Below, one piece after another: positions 57,252-64,000 of a stretch of DNA of 64,000 nucleotides; within the stretch, counting starts at the first letter, position 1; every line of letters starts with the position of its first letter. The notes beneath the pieces are model-generated. The model was given only the letters and a program-made list of their open reading frames with translations, had not been told where the DNA came from and made no database searches. Origin of the DNA: Subdoligranulum sp. (lineage in GTDB: Bacteria > Bacillota > Clostridia > Oscillospirales > Ruminococcaceae); NCBI GenBank assembly GCA_004555405.1, contig SFIE01000001.1, positions 1 to 64,000 on the forward strand, written 5' to 3'. A program made the translations under genes and the position numbers.

Positions 57252-59609
57252 TTATTCCTCCGGTTTCATTGTTGTTTCGGGCTTGCGGCGGTGGCTCACA
57301 AACAGATACACCACCCACGCCAATGTGCAGCCCGCAGCCACAGCCGCACTTTGGGCAAGGCCGGGCGTGTGATAGGTGAACACGATCTCGTTTTCCCCCG
57401 CCGGGGCTGCCACAGCCATCAGGCCGCCGTCCACCCTTTCGATCCGGGCGGCCTGTCCGTTCACGGTGGCGGTGAAGCCATCGTCATACGGCACGCTGAA
57501 GAACACAAGGTTTTCGCTTGCAAGGGTAATATGGGCCGTAAATCCGTTTTTGTCCGCCGTAAACTGCGAGCAGGTGCTTTGCCGACGCTGGGCGCAATCG
57601 GCGGTGTAATCCTCATAGGTGCGGTTTTCCATTTCAGCGGCGGGCAGCTTTTGCAGAATGCCCTCATAGCGCCGGATCTGCTCATCGTCCAGCCCAATGG
57701 CCTTTACCAGCACATTGGCGCGGGATTCAGCCTTCACGCTTTCCAGATCCTGCATGGAAACATAATAGTCATAGGTAAAGCCCATGGGAATATAATTCTG
57801 GTTGCGGTATACCAGATAGCTGCCCAGGGTGTCGATCTCTTCCCAGCCGCGCACATTCTCTTTTTCAAAATCGGCCTGCTTTGCCTGCGGCACGATCAGG
57901 TATTCCACGCTCAGCAGCCCGCGCAGCGCATAGTTTTTCTGCTCCGGCTTGCTGTTCACATCGCGTTTCACACCCACCTCGGGATAGAAGGAAAGCAGCG
58001 AGGGCGCAACTGTGCTGTTAAAAAACTGAATGCACGGCGTTTTGCACCAAAGGCCGATGTTGTCGTAGCATTTAAAGGAATCGATGCGGAAAAAATGATC
58101 CTGATCGAAGTATTCTTCCAGCAGCGGGCCCTCACGGTAGCACTGCTGCGTATAGTTTTGATCCACCGTCCACTGATCCAGCTTGGTGTAGGCAATGTGT
58201 ACCGAGCCGTACACAAATGTGCAGGCCAGCACCGCCGCCAGGATCGCCGCGCTGAACTGCGCCATTTTTCGGCGGTTTTTCCATAATAACCAGAACCCGG
58301 CCACGCCTGCCGCGCTGATCAGCAGCATCAGCCAGAATTTCGGCTGGTCCTTCACCACGCCGATGCTCCATGCTTCCTCTTTTTTGTTGGGCACCAGCGC
58401 CAAAGCGCAGCTGGCGGCGCACACTGCCAGCACCACGCCCACGCCCCACTGCTGGGGCAGCTCTTCTTCCAGGCCCTTGGCGGTGCAAAGGGCCATCAGC
58501 AGAATCGGCATATAATACCAGCGGGCGTAAAAGCTGCTGTTCATGGCATAAAACGCACTGTTCAAAGCAGGCACCAGCGCAAACACAAGGCAGGTACACA
58601 GAATGCGTTTTTCGGCCGTGCGCGGCTTATGCCGCAGCCATGTGAGCACGCCTGCGCAGCTTACCAGCGGCAGATAGGCCGCAAGGCTTGTCCATTTGAT
58701 CACGCCCTCCGTCCACAGGTTCATCATATACGGGGCATCGGGCATCAGGAAATAGCTGAGCAGAATGGCAAAATACTGCTGCACCTTGCCGTAAAACAAA
58801 AGGCCGTAGCCGCTGGAAAGCGACACCGTGCGCGGATTCTGCACCAGCGAAAGCACGGCAGGCCATGCCAGCACGCAGCCCATGCCGCAGCCCAGCAGGC
58901 TTTCCAGTGCCAAGCGGCCAAACAGCTTGGCACTGAGCCTGTAGTTTCCGCTCCAGCATTGGCAGATGAAATAAATGAGCAGGAATAAGATCTGCCCCCA
59001 AAAGAAAAAGTAGTTGTTTAAAAGGTTCAGCGCCACCAGCACCGGAAACAGCCCCTTGCGGCCGCGCAGAACGGTTTCGTCCAGCGCATACAGCAAAAAC
59101 GGAAACAGCGCCACCACATCCACAAAGTGATTGAAAAACACATTGTAAATGGTAAAGCCCGAAAAGGTGTACAGCATGGCCGTAAGCGCCGCCCAGCGGC
59201 TGTGTTTCACCCAGCGCCCGGCCCACAAAAAGGCGCCCGTGCCCGCCAGGGCAAACTTGAGGCACAGCATGGGCACCATGCAATAGGGCATGGCCCGGCT
59301 GGGGATCAGCAGGCTCAGCCACCAGAACGGGCTGCCCACCAGATAAAACGAGTAGCTGTTCACAAAGCCGCTGCCCAGATCGGTCTCCCAGCTGAAGCTG
59401 CCGCCGTTTTTCACAAAGGCATTGCTGTACTGATAAAAATTGATCTGCTGGCTGTTAAAATCACCGGCATAGTGAAACAGCCCGCCGTCCAGGATCACCC
59501 ACGGCAGATACAAAAGCCCTGCCGCAGCAAAGCAGATCAGAAACACCCGCTGCCAGGTATACTCCCCTCCAAAAAGCTTTTGGAGGGCACGGTCTAATTT
59601 TTGAATCAT
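57252..59609 (-). CDS. YfhO family membrane glycosyltransferase-like protein
   Basis: 785 residues. About 12 membrane segments in the first ~480 residues and one at the C-terminus (about 750-770). They frame a large extracytoplasmic domain. The N-terminal luminal loop after helix 1 (LDGGLFHYAGDFNSQQINFY) holds acidic residues as in GT-C-fold transferases. YfhO proteins are linked to glycosylation of lipoteichoic acid or other polymers. Upstream partner of tex; divergent from yfbR. Confidence 0.85.
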   Translation of the reverse strand: MIQKLDRALQKLFGGEYTWQRVFLICFAAAGLLYLPWVILDGGLFHYAGDFNSQQINFYQYSNAFVKNGGSFSWETDLGSGFVNSYSFYLVGSPFWWLSLLIPSRAMPYCMVPMLCLKFALAGTGAFLWAGRWVKHSRWAALTAMLYTFSGFTIYNVFFNHFVDVVALFPFLLYALDETVLRGRKGLFPVLVALNLLNNYFFFWGQILFLLIYFICQCWSGNYRLSAKLFGRLALESLLGCGMGCVLAWPAVLSLVQNPRTVSLSSGYGLLFYGKVQQYFAILLSYFLMPDAPYMMNLWTEGVIKWTSLAAYLPLVSCAGVLTWLRHKPRTAEKRILCTCLVFALVPALNSAFYAMNSSFYARWYYMPILLMALCTAKGLEEELPQQWGVGVVLAVCAASCALALVPNKKEEAWSIGVVKDQPKFWLMLLISAAGVAGFWLLWKNRRKMAQFSAAILAAVLACTFVYGSVHIAYTKLDQWTVDQNYTQQCYREGPLLEEYFDQDHFFRIDSFKCYDNIGLWCKTPCIQFFNSTVAPSLLSFYPEVGVKRDVNSKPEQKNYALRGLLSVEYLIVPQAKQADFEKENVRGWEEIDTLGSYLVYRNQNYIPMGFTYDYYVSMQDLESVKAESRANVLVKAIGLDDEQIRRYEGILQKLPAAEMENRTYEDYTADCAQRRQSTCSQFTADKNGFTAHITLASENLVFFSVPYDDGFTATVNGQAARIERVDGGLMAVAAPAGENEIVFTYHTPGLAQSAAVAAGCTLAWVVYLFVSHRRKPETTMKPEE

Positions 59610-59682
59610 GAAAATTCACCTTTTGCAAAAAAATTATGTTATACTGAAAGCATCGATCATCACTATAAAAGGATGTGTTTGT

Positions 59683-60276
59683 ATGACCTTTGCCTTTAAC
59701 GCACTGTTGGCCCGCATGAAATATATCACCCGGTGGAGCCTGATGCATTCCAGCCGCTCCGAAAGCCTGAGCGAGCACACCTGTGATACCGCCCTGTTGG
59801 CGCACACCCTGTGCCTGATCGCCCAAAAGATCACCGGCACACCTGTGCGCCCCGAAACCGTAGCCGTGGCGGCGCTGTATCACGATGCCAACGAAATTCT
59901 GACCGGGGATATGCCCACCCCGGTAAAATATAAAAACGAACGGCTGCGCAGCGCCTATAAGGCACTGGAAAAAGAAAGCGCACACGCCATGGCCACGCTG
60001 CTTCCCGAGCCTTTGCAGCCCGAGATCGAGCCCCTGCTCACGGGAAGCGCCCTCACCCCGGCAGAGGCCGGCATTTTAAAAGCGGCCGACCGCCTGAGTG
60101 CGCTGATCAAATGCATGGAGGAAATGCAAACCGGCAACCGCGAGTTTGCCGCTGCCGCACAGCAGCAGCGCGCCGCACTGGCCGCCATGCACTGCCCCGA
60201 GGCCGATTATTTTATAGAGCATATGCTTCCCTGCTACACGCAGAATCTTGACGAGCTTGCCTCTGGCGTATTCTAA
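59683..60276 (+). CDS. yfbR: 5'-deoxynucleotidase, YfbR-like HD domain protein
   Basis: 197 residues from ATG 59683 (MTFAFNALLARMKYITRW; AAAGGA upstream). HD-type metal ligands: SEHTCDTALLAHTL (His), YHDANEILTGDMPTPVKY (HD) and a C-terminal AADRLSALIKCMEE (Asp). YfbR hydrolyses deoxynucleoside 5'-monophosphates. The stop codon TAA is the start of the inverted-repeat element copy 2. Confidence 0.9.
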   Translation: MTFAFNALLARMKYITRWSLMHSSRSESLSEHTCDTALLAHTLCLIAQKITGTPVRPETVAVAALYHDANEILTGDMPTPVKYKNERLRSAYKALEKESAHAMATLLPEPLQPEIEPLLTGSALTPAEAGILKAADRLSALIKCMEEMQTGNREFAAAAQQQRAALAAMHCPEADYFIEHMLPCYTQNLDELASGVF

Positions 60277-60453
60277 GGCAGCACCGCACAATTCCCGCCT
60301 TACGGCTTAAGCGGCGCTCCGGCGGCCGCGGCACGGCATCTGCGCCCCCCAAAAATGCTCGATAAGACACAAAGTATTATCTGTGTTTTTGGCTTAGCAT
60401 CTGCCGCACCTCGCTCGCCGTATCGGCACTTAGAATTATGCGGCATTGCCCTA
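60274..60453. repeat. MITE-like inverted-repeat element, copy 2
   Basis: 180 bp from TA to TA, opposite orientation to copy 1 (38486-38662). Left end AGGCAGCACCGCACAATTC, right end reading inward GGGCAATGCCGCATAATTC. The internal segments CAAAGTATTATCTG and GCCGCACCTCGCTCGCCG are shared exactly with copy 1 (reverse complement). No coding potential. Lies between convergent yfbR and dus; no other terminator is seen there, so it may serve as one. Confidence 0.85.
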
Positions 60454-60472
60454 AAAAACGTTTTTCTGCGCC

Positions 60473-61450
60473 TTATTCTCCCTGCAGTTCGTACACTTTT
60501 TGGATCAGCCGGTCCACATCCGAAAAATAGGTGAGCCGCCCGCATTCACGCCGCAGCTCGGCTGCGCCCCGCAGCCCGGCCATATAGTGCATGGCCTGCC
60601 CTCTTGCCTGCGGCATGGCCTTGTGTTCGCCCTCTCGCTCGCACATTTCGTACACCTGTGCGCGAAAAGCAGCCATGCGCTGGCGCAGCGTGGGGGCCTT
60701 TGGGGCAGGCAGGCCCTGCCAGGCGGCGGCTACCTGGGCAAACAGCCACGGGTTGCCCAGGGCTGCGCGGCCGATCATCACGCCATCGCACCCGGTGCAT
60801 TGCCGCATTTGCAGGGCCGCTTCGGCACTGCCGATATCGCCGTTGCCCCACACCGGGATGCCAACGGCGTTTTTCACTTCGGCGATCGCCGCAAAATCGA
60901 CCCCCGGCGCATACATTTTTTCCCGTGTGCGCCCATGCACCACCACCAGCGCAGCACCGGCCTGCTCACAGGCTTTGGCCACCTGCACGGCGGTTTTGCT
61001 GTCATCGTCCCAGCCGGTGCGCATTTTCACACTCACCGGCCGTTCGCCTGCATTCTTTACCACGGCTTCTACGATCTGCCCGCAAAGCGCCGGGTTCAGC
61101 ATCAGCCTGCTGCCCGCGCCGTTGTTTACGATCTTGGGCGCAGGGCAGCCCATATTGATATCATAAAAGTCAAAATCCTCGCCCGCAATGCGTGCAGCAG
61201 CCTTTCCCATGCTTTCGGCGTCGCTGCCAAACAGCTGCACCCCGTAGGGCACCCCCTGCGGGCGGTCTTCCCAGCGCAGCAGCTGCAGCGATTTGCGATC
61301 ATCAAAGCACAGCGCCTTGGCGCTGACCATTTCACTTACGGTAAAACTGGCCCCGTGCCCGGCCATCAGCCGGCGGGCAGCAGCATCGCTGAATCCGGCC
61401 ATGGGGGCAAACGCCGCGCCCGGGCGCAAAGCTATGGTTCCAAGTTTCAT
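60473..61450 (-). CDS. dus: tRNA-dihydrouridine synthase
   Basis: 325-residue FMN enzyme of the DusB-like group, from ATG 61450 (MKLGTIALRPGAAFAPMAGF; AAGGAG eight bases upstream), not from the frame's first codon. The signature INMGCPAPKIVNNGAGSRLM carries the catalytic Cys. RTGWDD and VHGRTREKMYAP contain the FMN and substrate ligands, and GNGDIGS and GCDGVMIGRAALGNPW the phosphate site. No nifR3/lysS neighbourhood. Which uridine is reduced cannot be said. Confidence 0.94.
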   Translation of the reverse strand: MKLGTIALRPGAAFAPMAGFSDAAARRLMAGHGASFTVSEMVSAKALCFDDRKSLQLLRWEDRPQGVPYGVQLFGSDAESMGKAAARIAGEDFDFYDINMGCPAPKIVNNGAGSRLMLNPALCGQIVEAVVKNAGERPVSVKMRTGWDDDSKTAVQVAKACEQAGAALVVVHGRTREKMYAPGVDFAAIAEVKNAVGIPVWGNGDIGSAEAALQMRQCTGCDGVMIGRAALGNPWLFAQVAAAWQGLPAPKAPTLRQRMAAFRAQVYEMCEREGEHKAMPQARGQAMHYMAGLRGAAELRRECGRLTYFSDVDRLIQKVYELQGE

Positions 61451-61573
61451 GTGTGCTTCTCCTTGTATCATTTTCATTAAAAGGCATACCTGTTTAGTAT
61501 AGCATAAACGGCTTACTTTGAAAAGATATTGCCCTGCTTGCCCGGGGATATAATTATTTTTTTCACAAATCTC

Positions 61574-61601
61574 TTGCAAATTGCTTCATCGGGTGTATAC
61601 T
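61574..61601 (+). promoter_or_regulatory. Promoter of the thi operon
   Basis: -35 TTGCAA, 16-bp spacer, -10 TATACT. About 100 bases of leader precede the aptamer, including GCCGCC..GGCGGC-like and TTTTGCC/GGCAAAA pairings (61662-61706). Confidence 0.65.
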
Positions 61602-61705
61602 AAAGTTGCTTAGGGTTTTGCCGCCGTGCTGCGGCAGCGAAAGCCTGAAATGCTTTTTTGCCCGTGTGCAGGTTGCAGCTGCGCACCCGGCAAAAGCCAA
61701 AAAAG

Positions 61706-61803
61706 ACACGGGGGAGCCATGGCGGCAGTGCTGCAAATGGCTGAGAGGAAGGTTGGGCCTTCGACCCTTTGACCTGATGTGGGTAATGCCGCCGTAGGAA
61801 GTT
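61706..61803 (+). ncRNA. TPP riboswitch (thi box)
   Basis: All diagnostic blocks are present in order: GGGGAGCC, GGCTGAGAGGAAG, CGACCCTTTGACCTGAT, GGGTAATGCCGCCGTAGGAAG. The P2 stem is lengthened by a GCAG/CTGC hairpin. Binds thiamine pyrophosphate and represses the downstream salvage genes, here through the terminator at 61830-61853. Confidence 0.97.
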
Positions 61804-61829
61804 TTTGTTTGCTTTACGCAGGGGCGCCC

Positions 61830-61853
61830 GCAGGGGGTGTGCCCTGCTTTTTT
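61830..61853 (+). terminator. Expression-platform terminator of the TPP riboswitch
   Basis: GCAGGG-loop-CCCTGC followed by TTTTTT. A second GCAGGG (61818-61823) upstream offers an alternative partner for the same right arm. Confidence 0.8.
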
Positions 61854-61950
61854 GTTGCGATCACTTTTTTGATAAAGGAGGATAGGCGGTTCCGCAGTAT
61901 TTGCGGCCGGGCCGAGGGGGAGCGCCCTGGGCCCCGGAAATATGCAGCGA

Positions 61951-62062
61951 TGGGAAGCCGTGTTCCGGCGTGAGAGGAAGCCATGATAGCTTCGACCGAA
62001 CTTCCGTTTTGGGCCGTAATGCCCGTTTTTTTCGGAAAGCGCTGCTGCATCCGCCGCTTTCC
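61951..62062 (+). ncRNA. Second thi-box-like structured RNA before thiW
   Basis: A three-way junction can be drawn: GGAAG (61953-61957)/CTTCC (62001-62005), GCCG/CGGC (61957-61969) and GAAGC/GCTTC (61977-61993). The joining text GTGAGAGGAAG..CTTCGACC copies the pyrimidine-binding half of the TPP aptamer. The pyrophosphate-binding CCTTTGACCTGAT is missing, while GTAATGCC is present. The latter lies in a hairpin GGGC/GCCC followed by seven T. CTTCC can also pair with CGGAAAG (62033-62039), which can pair with CGCTTTCC (62055-62062). Either a decayed tandem TPP riboswitch or a variant aptamer. Confidence 0.5.
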
Positions 62063-62089
62063 CCTGTTTAAAAAGGAGAATCGCATTTT

Positions 62090-62593
62090 ATGAATACCAC
62101 CGTAAAAAAATCCACCAGAAAGCTTGTTCTTACCGCTATGTTCGCCTGCCTTGCCTTTGTGCTGAGCACCTGTGTTTATTTTCCGGCCATGGCTCCGTTT
62201 CAGCATTTTGTGGATGTGATCGCCGCCGTATTTCTGGGCCCCTGGTATGCCTGCGCCAGCGCCTTTTTGTGCGGTGTGATGCGCATGGCCAGCGGCCGCA
62301 CCATTCAGGCTGTTACCGGCGCTGTGTTTGGCCCCATTCTGGGCGGCTTGATCTGGCGCAAAACCAAAAACATTTACCTTGTGTGGTTTGGTGAAGTGAT
62401 CGGCACCGGTTTGTGCGGCGCTATGGCCTCGTACCCGCTGATGAAGCTGTTCTACGGCTTGGATGTGACCAACCCGTTCTATTACATTCCGTTCTATACG
62501 CCCAGTGCTGCCGTGGGCGGCGCCATGGGCATCATGGTGCTGGCCGTTCTCAAGCGCAGCGGCCTTCTGGACAAAATGCTGAAAGAGCTGTGA
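62090..62593 (+). CDS. thiW: ECF transporter S component ThiW
   Basis: 167 residues with five to six membrane helices. Ligand-binding subunit for the thiamine thiazole precursor hydroxyethylthiazole, working with a shared ECF module (EcfA/A'/T, not in this window). Family features: FPAMAPFQHFVDVIAAVFLG, CGVMRMASGRTIQAVTG and EVIGTGLCGAMASYPLM. The start follows AAAAAGGAG. First gene of the riboswitch-controlled thiW-thiM-thiE operon. Confidence 0.94.
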   Translation: MNTTVKKSTRKLVLTAMFACLAFVLSTCVYFPAMAPFQHFVDVIAAVFLGPWYACASAFLCGVMRMASGRTIQAVTGAVFGPILGGLIWRKTKNIYLVWFGEVIGTGLCGAMASYPLMKLFYGLDVTNPFYYIPFYTPSAAVGGAMGIMVLAVLKRSGLLDKMLKEL

Positions 62594-62614
62594 TTCATTA
62601 AGGGGGCTGAAAGT

Positions 62615-63448
62615 ATGATCCTGGATCTTTGCCGGCCGCTGGCACTGGTGCGCCGGAATGCGCCGCTGGTGCAGTGCATCACCAATTTTGTAACGGTAAA
62701 CGACTGTGCCAATATTATTTTGGCTGCGGGCGGCTCGCCCTCGATGGCCCACGATGTGCGTGAGGCTGCCGAGGCCGCCGAGGGCGCAAACGCCGTTGTG
62801 TGCAACATGGGCGCGATCGAAGATGTGCCCTCTATGGTTGCCGCCGGGCAGCGCGCCAATCAGCTGTACAAGCCCGTTGTGCTGGACCCTGTGGCTGCAG
62901 GCGGCACGGCTTTGCGGCGGGAAGGCTCTGCCGAATTGCTGGAAAAAGTGCATTTCACCGCCATTCGCGGCAATGCCTCGGAAATTCGCTATTTAGCCGG
63001 GCAGCAAACCACCGGCAGCGGCGTGGATGTGAGCGCGCTGGATGCCATTACCGAAGAAAACCTGCCCATGGCTGCCGCTATGGTGAAAGCGCTGGCAAAG
63101 AAGATCGGCGGCGTGATCGCGGTTTCGGGCGTGCTGGATCTGGTTTCGGACGGCGAAACCGTGGTGGTTCTGCGCAATGGCTGCGCCACCATGGCCCGCA
63201 TTACCGGCAGCGGCTGTATGCTCACCTCGCTGATCGGCGCTTTCTGCGGCGCTGACCCGGATGACCCTTTGGCTGCCGTTTGCTCGGCCATGGGCGTAAT
63301 GGGCGTGTGCGGTGAGCTGGCCGAAAAGCGCCGCCTGCAAAACCACACCGGCAACGCCACTTTCCGCACCGATTTGATCGATGCCGTATTTAATTTGACC
63401 GAGCAGCAGCTCAGGGAGGGACTTCGCTATGAAATTTACCAGGGATGA
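62615..63448 (+). CDS. thiM: Hydroxyethylthiazole kinase
   Basis: 277-residue ribokinase-fold enzyme that phosphorylates the thiazole alcohol imported by ThiW. Opening VQCITNFVTVNDCANIILAAGGSPSM, middle LDPVAAGGTALR, and the catalytic ARITGSGCMLTSLIGAF (Cys/anion hole, about 192-208). Its last 20 bases overlap the thiE start, so the two are translationally coupled. Confidence 0.97.
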   Translation: MILDLCRPLALVRRNAPLVQCITNFVTVNDCANIILAAGGSPSMAHDVREAAEAAEGANAVVCNMGAIEDVPSMVAAGQRANQLYKPVVLDPVAAGGTALRREGSAELLEKVHFTAIRGNASEIRYLAGQQTTGSGVDVSALDAITEENLPMAAAMVKALAKKIGGVIAVSGVLDLVSDGETVVVLRNGCATMARITGSGCMLTSLIGAFCGADPDDPLAAVCSAMGVMGVCGELAEKRRLQNHTGNATFRTDLIDAVFNLTEQQLREGLRYEIYQG

Positions 63449-64000
63449 GATTCGCAGCGCCATGCTTTTGTATGCCGTCACAGACCGCAGCTGGCTGAAG
63501 CCCGGCGAAGCCCTGCCCGCCGTGTGCGAAAAGGTGCTGGAAAACGGCGCAACCTTTTTGCAGATCCGGGAAAAGGATCTGGATGCAGACTCGTTCGAGC
63601 AGGAGGCCCGGCAGTTGCAGGCCCTGTGCGCTGCCCACAAAGTGCCCTTTGTGGTCAATGACAGCGTGGAGATCGCACTGGACATGAACGCGGACGGCGT
63701 TCATGTGGGGCAGAGCGACATCAAGGGCCGCGACATTCGCGCCATGATCGGCCCCGATAAAATTCTGGGCATTTCGGCCGGCACTGTGGCCGAGGCCGTG
63801 GCTGCGGAAAAAGCCGGTGCCGACTACATTGGCGTGGGCGCTGTGTTCGGCACCACCACCAAAAAGAACGCCCGCAATCTTTCTCTGGAGCAGCTGCAGG
63901 AGATCCAGCACTCGGTTCATATTCCCGTGGTAGCCATCGGCGGCATCAATGCTTCCAACATTGCCGAGCTTTCCGGCAGCGGAGTGGACGGTGTTGCCGT
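63429..64000 (+). CDS. thiE: Thiamine-phosphate synthase, 3' end outside window
   Basis: TIM-barrel enzyme joining HMP-PP and thiazole phosphate. Starts inside thiM (ATG 63429, GGGAGG upstream) and is open to the window end, about 190 of ~210 residues. Visible motifs: LLYAVTDRSWLK, TFLQIREKDLD (pyrophosphate site), VVNDSVEIALDMNADGVHVGQSD, YIGVGAVFGTTTKKN (catalytic Ser/Thr loop) and PVVAIGGIN. Completes thiamine salvage with thiW and thiM; no thiD seen before the cut. Confidence 0.97.
   Translation, partial: MKFTRDEIRSAMLLYAVTDRSWLKPGEALPAVCEKVLENGATFLQIREKDLDADSFEQEARQLQALCAAHKVPFVVNDSVEIALDMNADGVHVGQSDIKGRDIRAMIGPDKILGISAGTVAEAVAAEKAGADYIGVGAVFGTTTKKNARNLSLEQLQEIQHSVHIPVVAIGGINASNIAELSGSGVDGVA

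Noticed and set aside
55580..57379. A 599-codon plus-strand frame antisense to tex and the end of yfhO
   Set aside because: Shadow of two secure genes; no start signal and no recognisable fold.
61901..62072. An open frame of about 56 codons with an upstream AAAGGAGG, inside the thi leader
   Set aside because: No start codon at proper distance from the Shine-Dalgarno-like sequence, and the frame crosses the second structured RNA; better explained as RNA.
1..64000. tRNA genes, CRISPR arrays, integrases, transposase genes, replication origin
   Set aside because: None was recognised by reading both strands for conserved motifs; a covariance or profile search could still find a degenerate case.

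Overview
The window is GC-rich (mid to high 50s percent by eye) chromosomal DNA from a low-copy-element Gram-positive anaerobe. It most likely comes from the Clostridia, order Oscillospirales (Faecalibacterium/Gemmiger/Subdoligranulum-like). Signs of this are lineage-typical families (DUF5685, DUF6472, XpaC-like, UMF1-type MFS, TmcAL next to ackA), Firmicute promoters and strong AGGAGG ribosome-binding sites, acetate kinase plus ATP-type PEP carboxykinase, Mini-RNase III, an ECF-type thiamine precursor transporter and a TPP riboswitch. The genus is inference only. No rRNA, tRNA, CRISPR array, prophage or transposase gene was recognised. GTG or TTG starts are frequent (ymfF, ymfH, thrB, nupO, trkA, the GNAT gene, the antiporter, tex), each with a good Shine-Dalgarno.

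Layout. 1-1.4 kb: end of a sugar-type ABC permease pair. 1.4-19 kb, minus strand: housekeeping genes yebC, an RsmF-like methyltransferase, mrnC, obg, rpmA/rplU, folD, lgt, the M16 pair ymfH/ymfF, an M15 carboxypeptidase, the threonine branch (ACT protein, hom, thrB, lysC) and a class A PBP. A Ser/Asn-rich microprotein gene sits on the opposite strand at 3.8 kb. 19-25 kb, plus strand: a BofC-C-like protein, a specialised ACP, a MaoC/SDR/GNAT cassette, and an amino-acid ABC transporter behind a large operator-like palindrome. 25-34 kb, minus strand: nucleoside phosphorylase, nucleoside ABC transporter, TrkH/TrkA and an esterase. 34-38 kb: pckA, a HAD phosphatase, then an orphan truncated solute-binding lipoprotein preceded by a strong promoter, a palindrome and a 27-codon cysteine-rich leader ORF. 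38-43 kb: MBL hydrolase, DUF6472, SGNH hydrolase, and a MerR-controlled redox/hydrolase operon ending in a broken lipoprotein gene. 43-50 kb: LOG protein, XpaC-like protein, a zinc-ribbon/DUF5685/J-domain operon, an ion antiporter with a structured leader, and a cytidylate-kinase-like protein. 50-61 kb: tmcAL and ackA diverging from overlapping promoters, an HPr-like regulator, MFS, tex/yfhO, yfbR and dus. 61.5-64 kb: TPP riboswitch, a second thi-box-like structured RNA, then thiW, thiM and thiE (cut by the window end).

How it works together. The threonine operon runs aspartate to phosphohomoserine. The nup/pdp cluster imports nucleosides and splits them. The thi operon salvages hydroxyethylthiazole (import, phosphorylation, coupling). 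Two near-identical ~180-bp inverted-repeat elements (MITE-like, TA-flanked), plus two shorter relatives, lie downstream of genes; in three of the four cases the first three bases supply the TAA stop codon of the preceding gene. The most novel-looking items are the Cys-codon leader with alternative pairings, the second thi-box-like element, the MITE family and the orphan ACP/MaoC/SDR/GNAT cassette.
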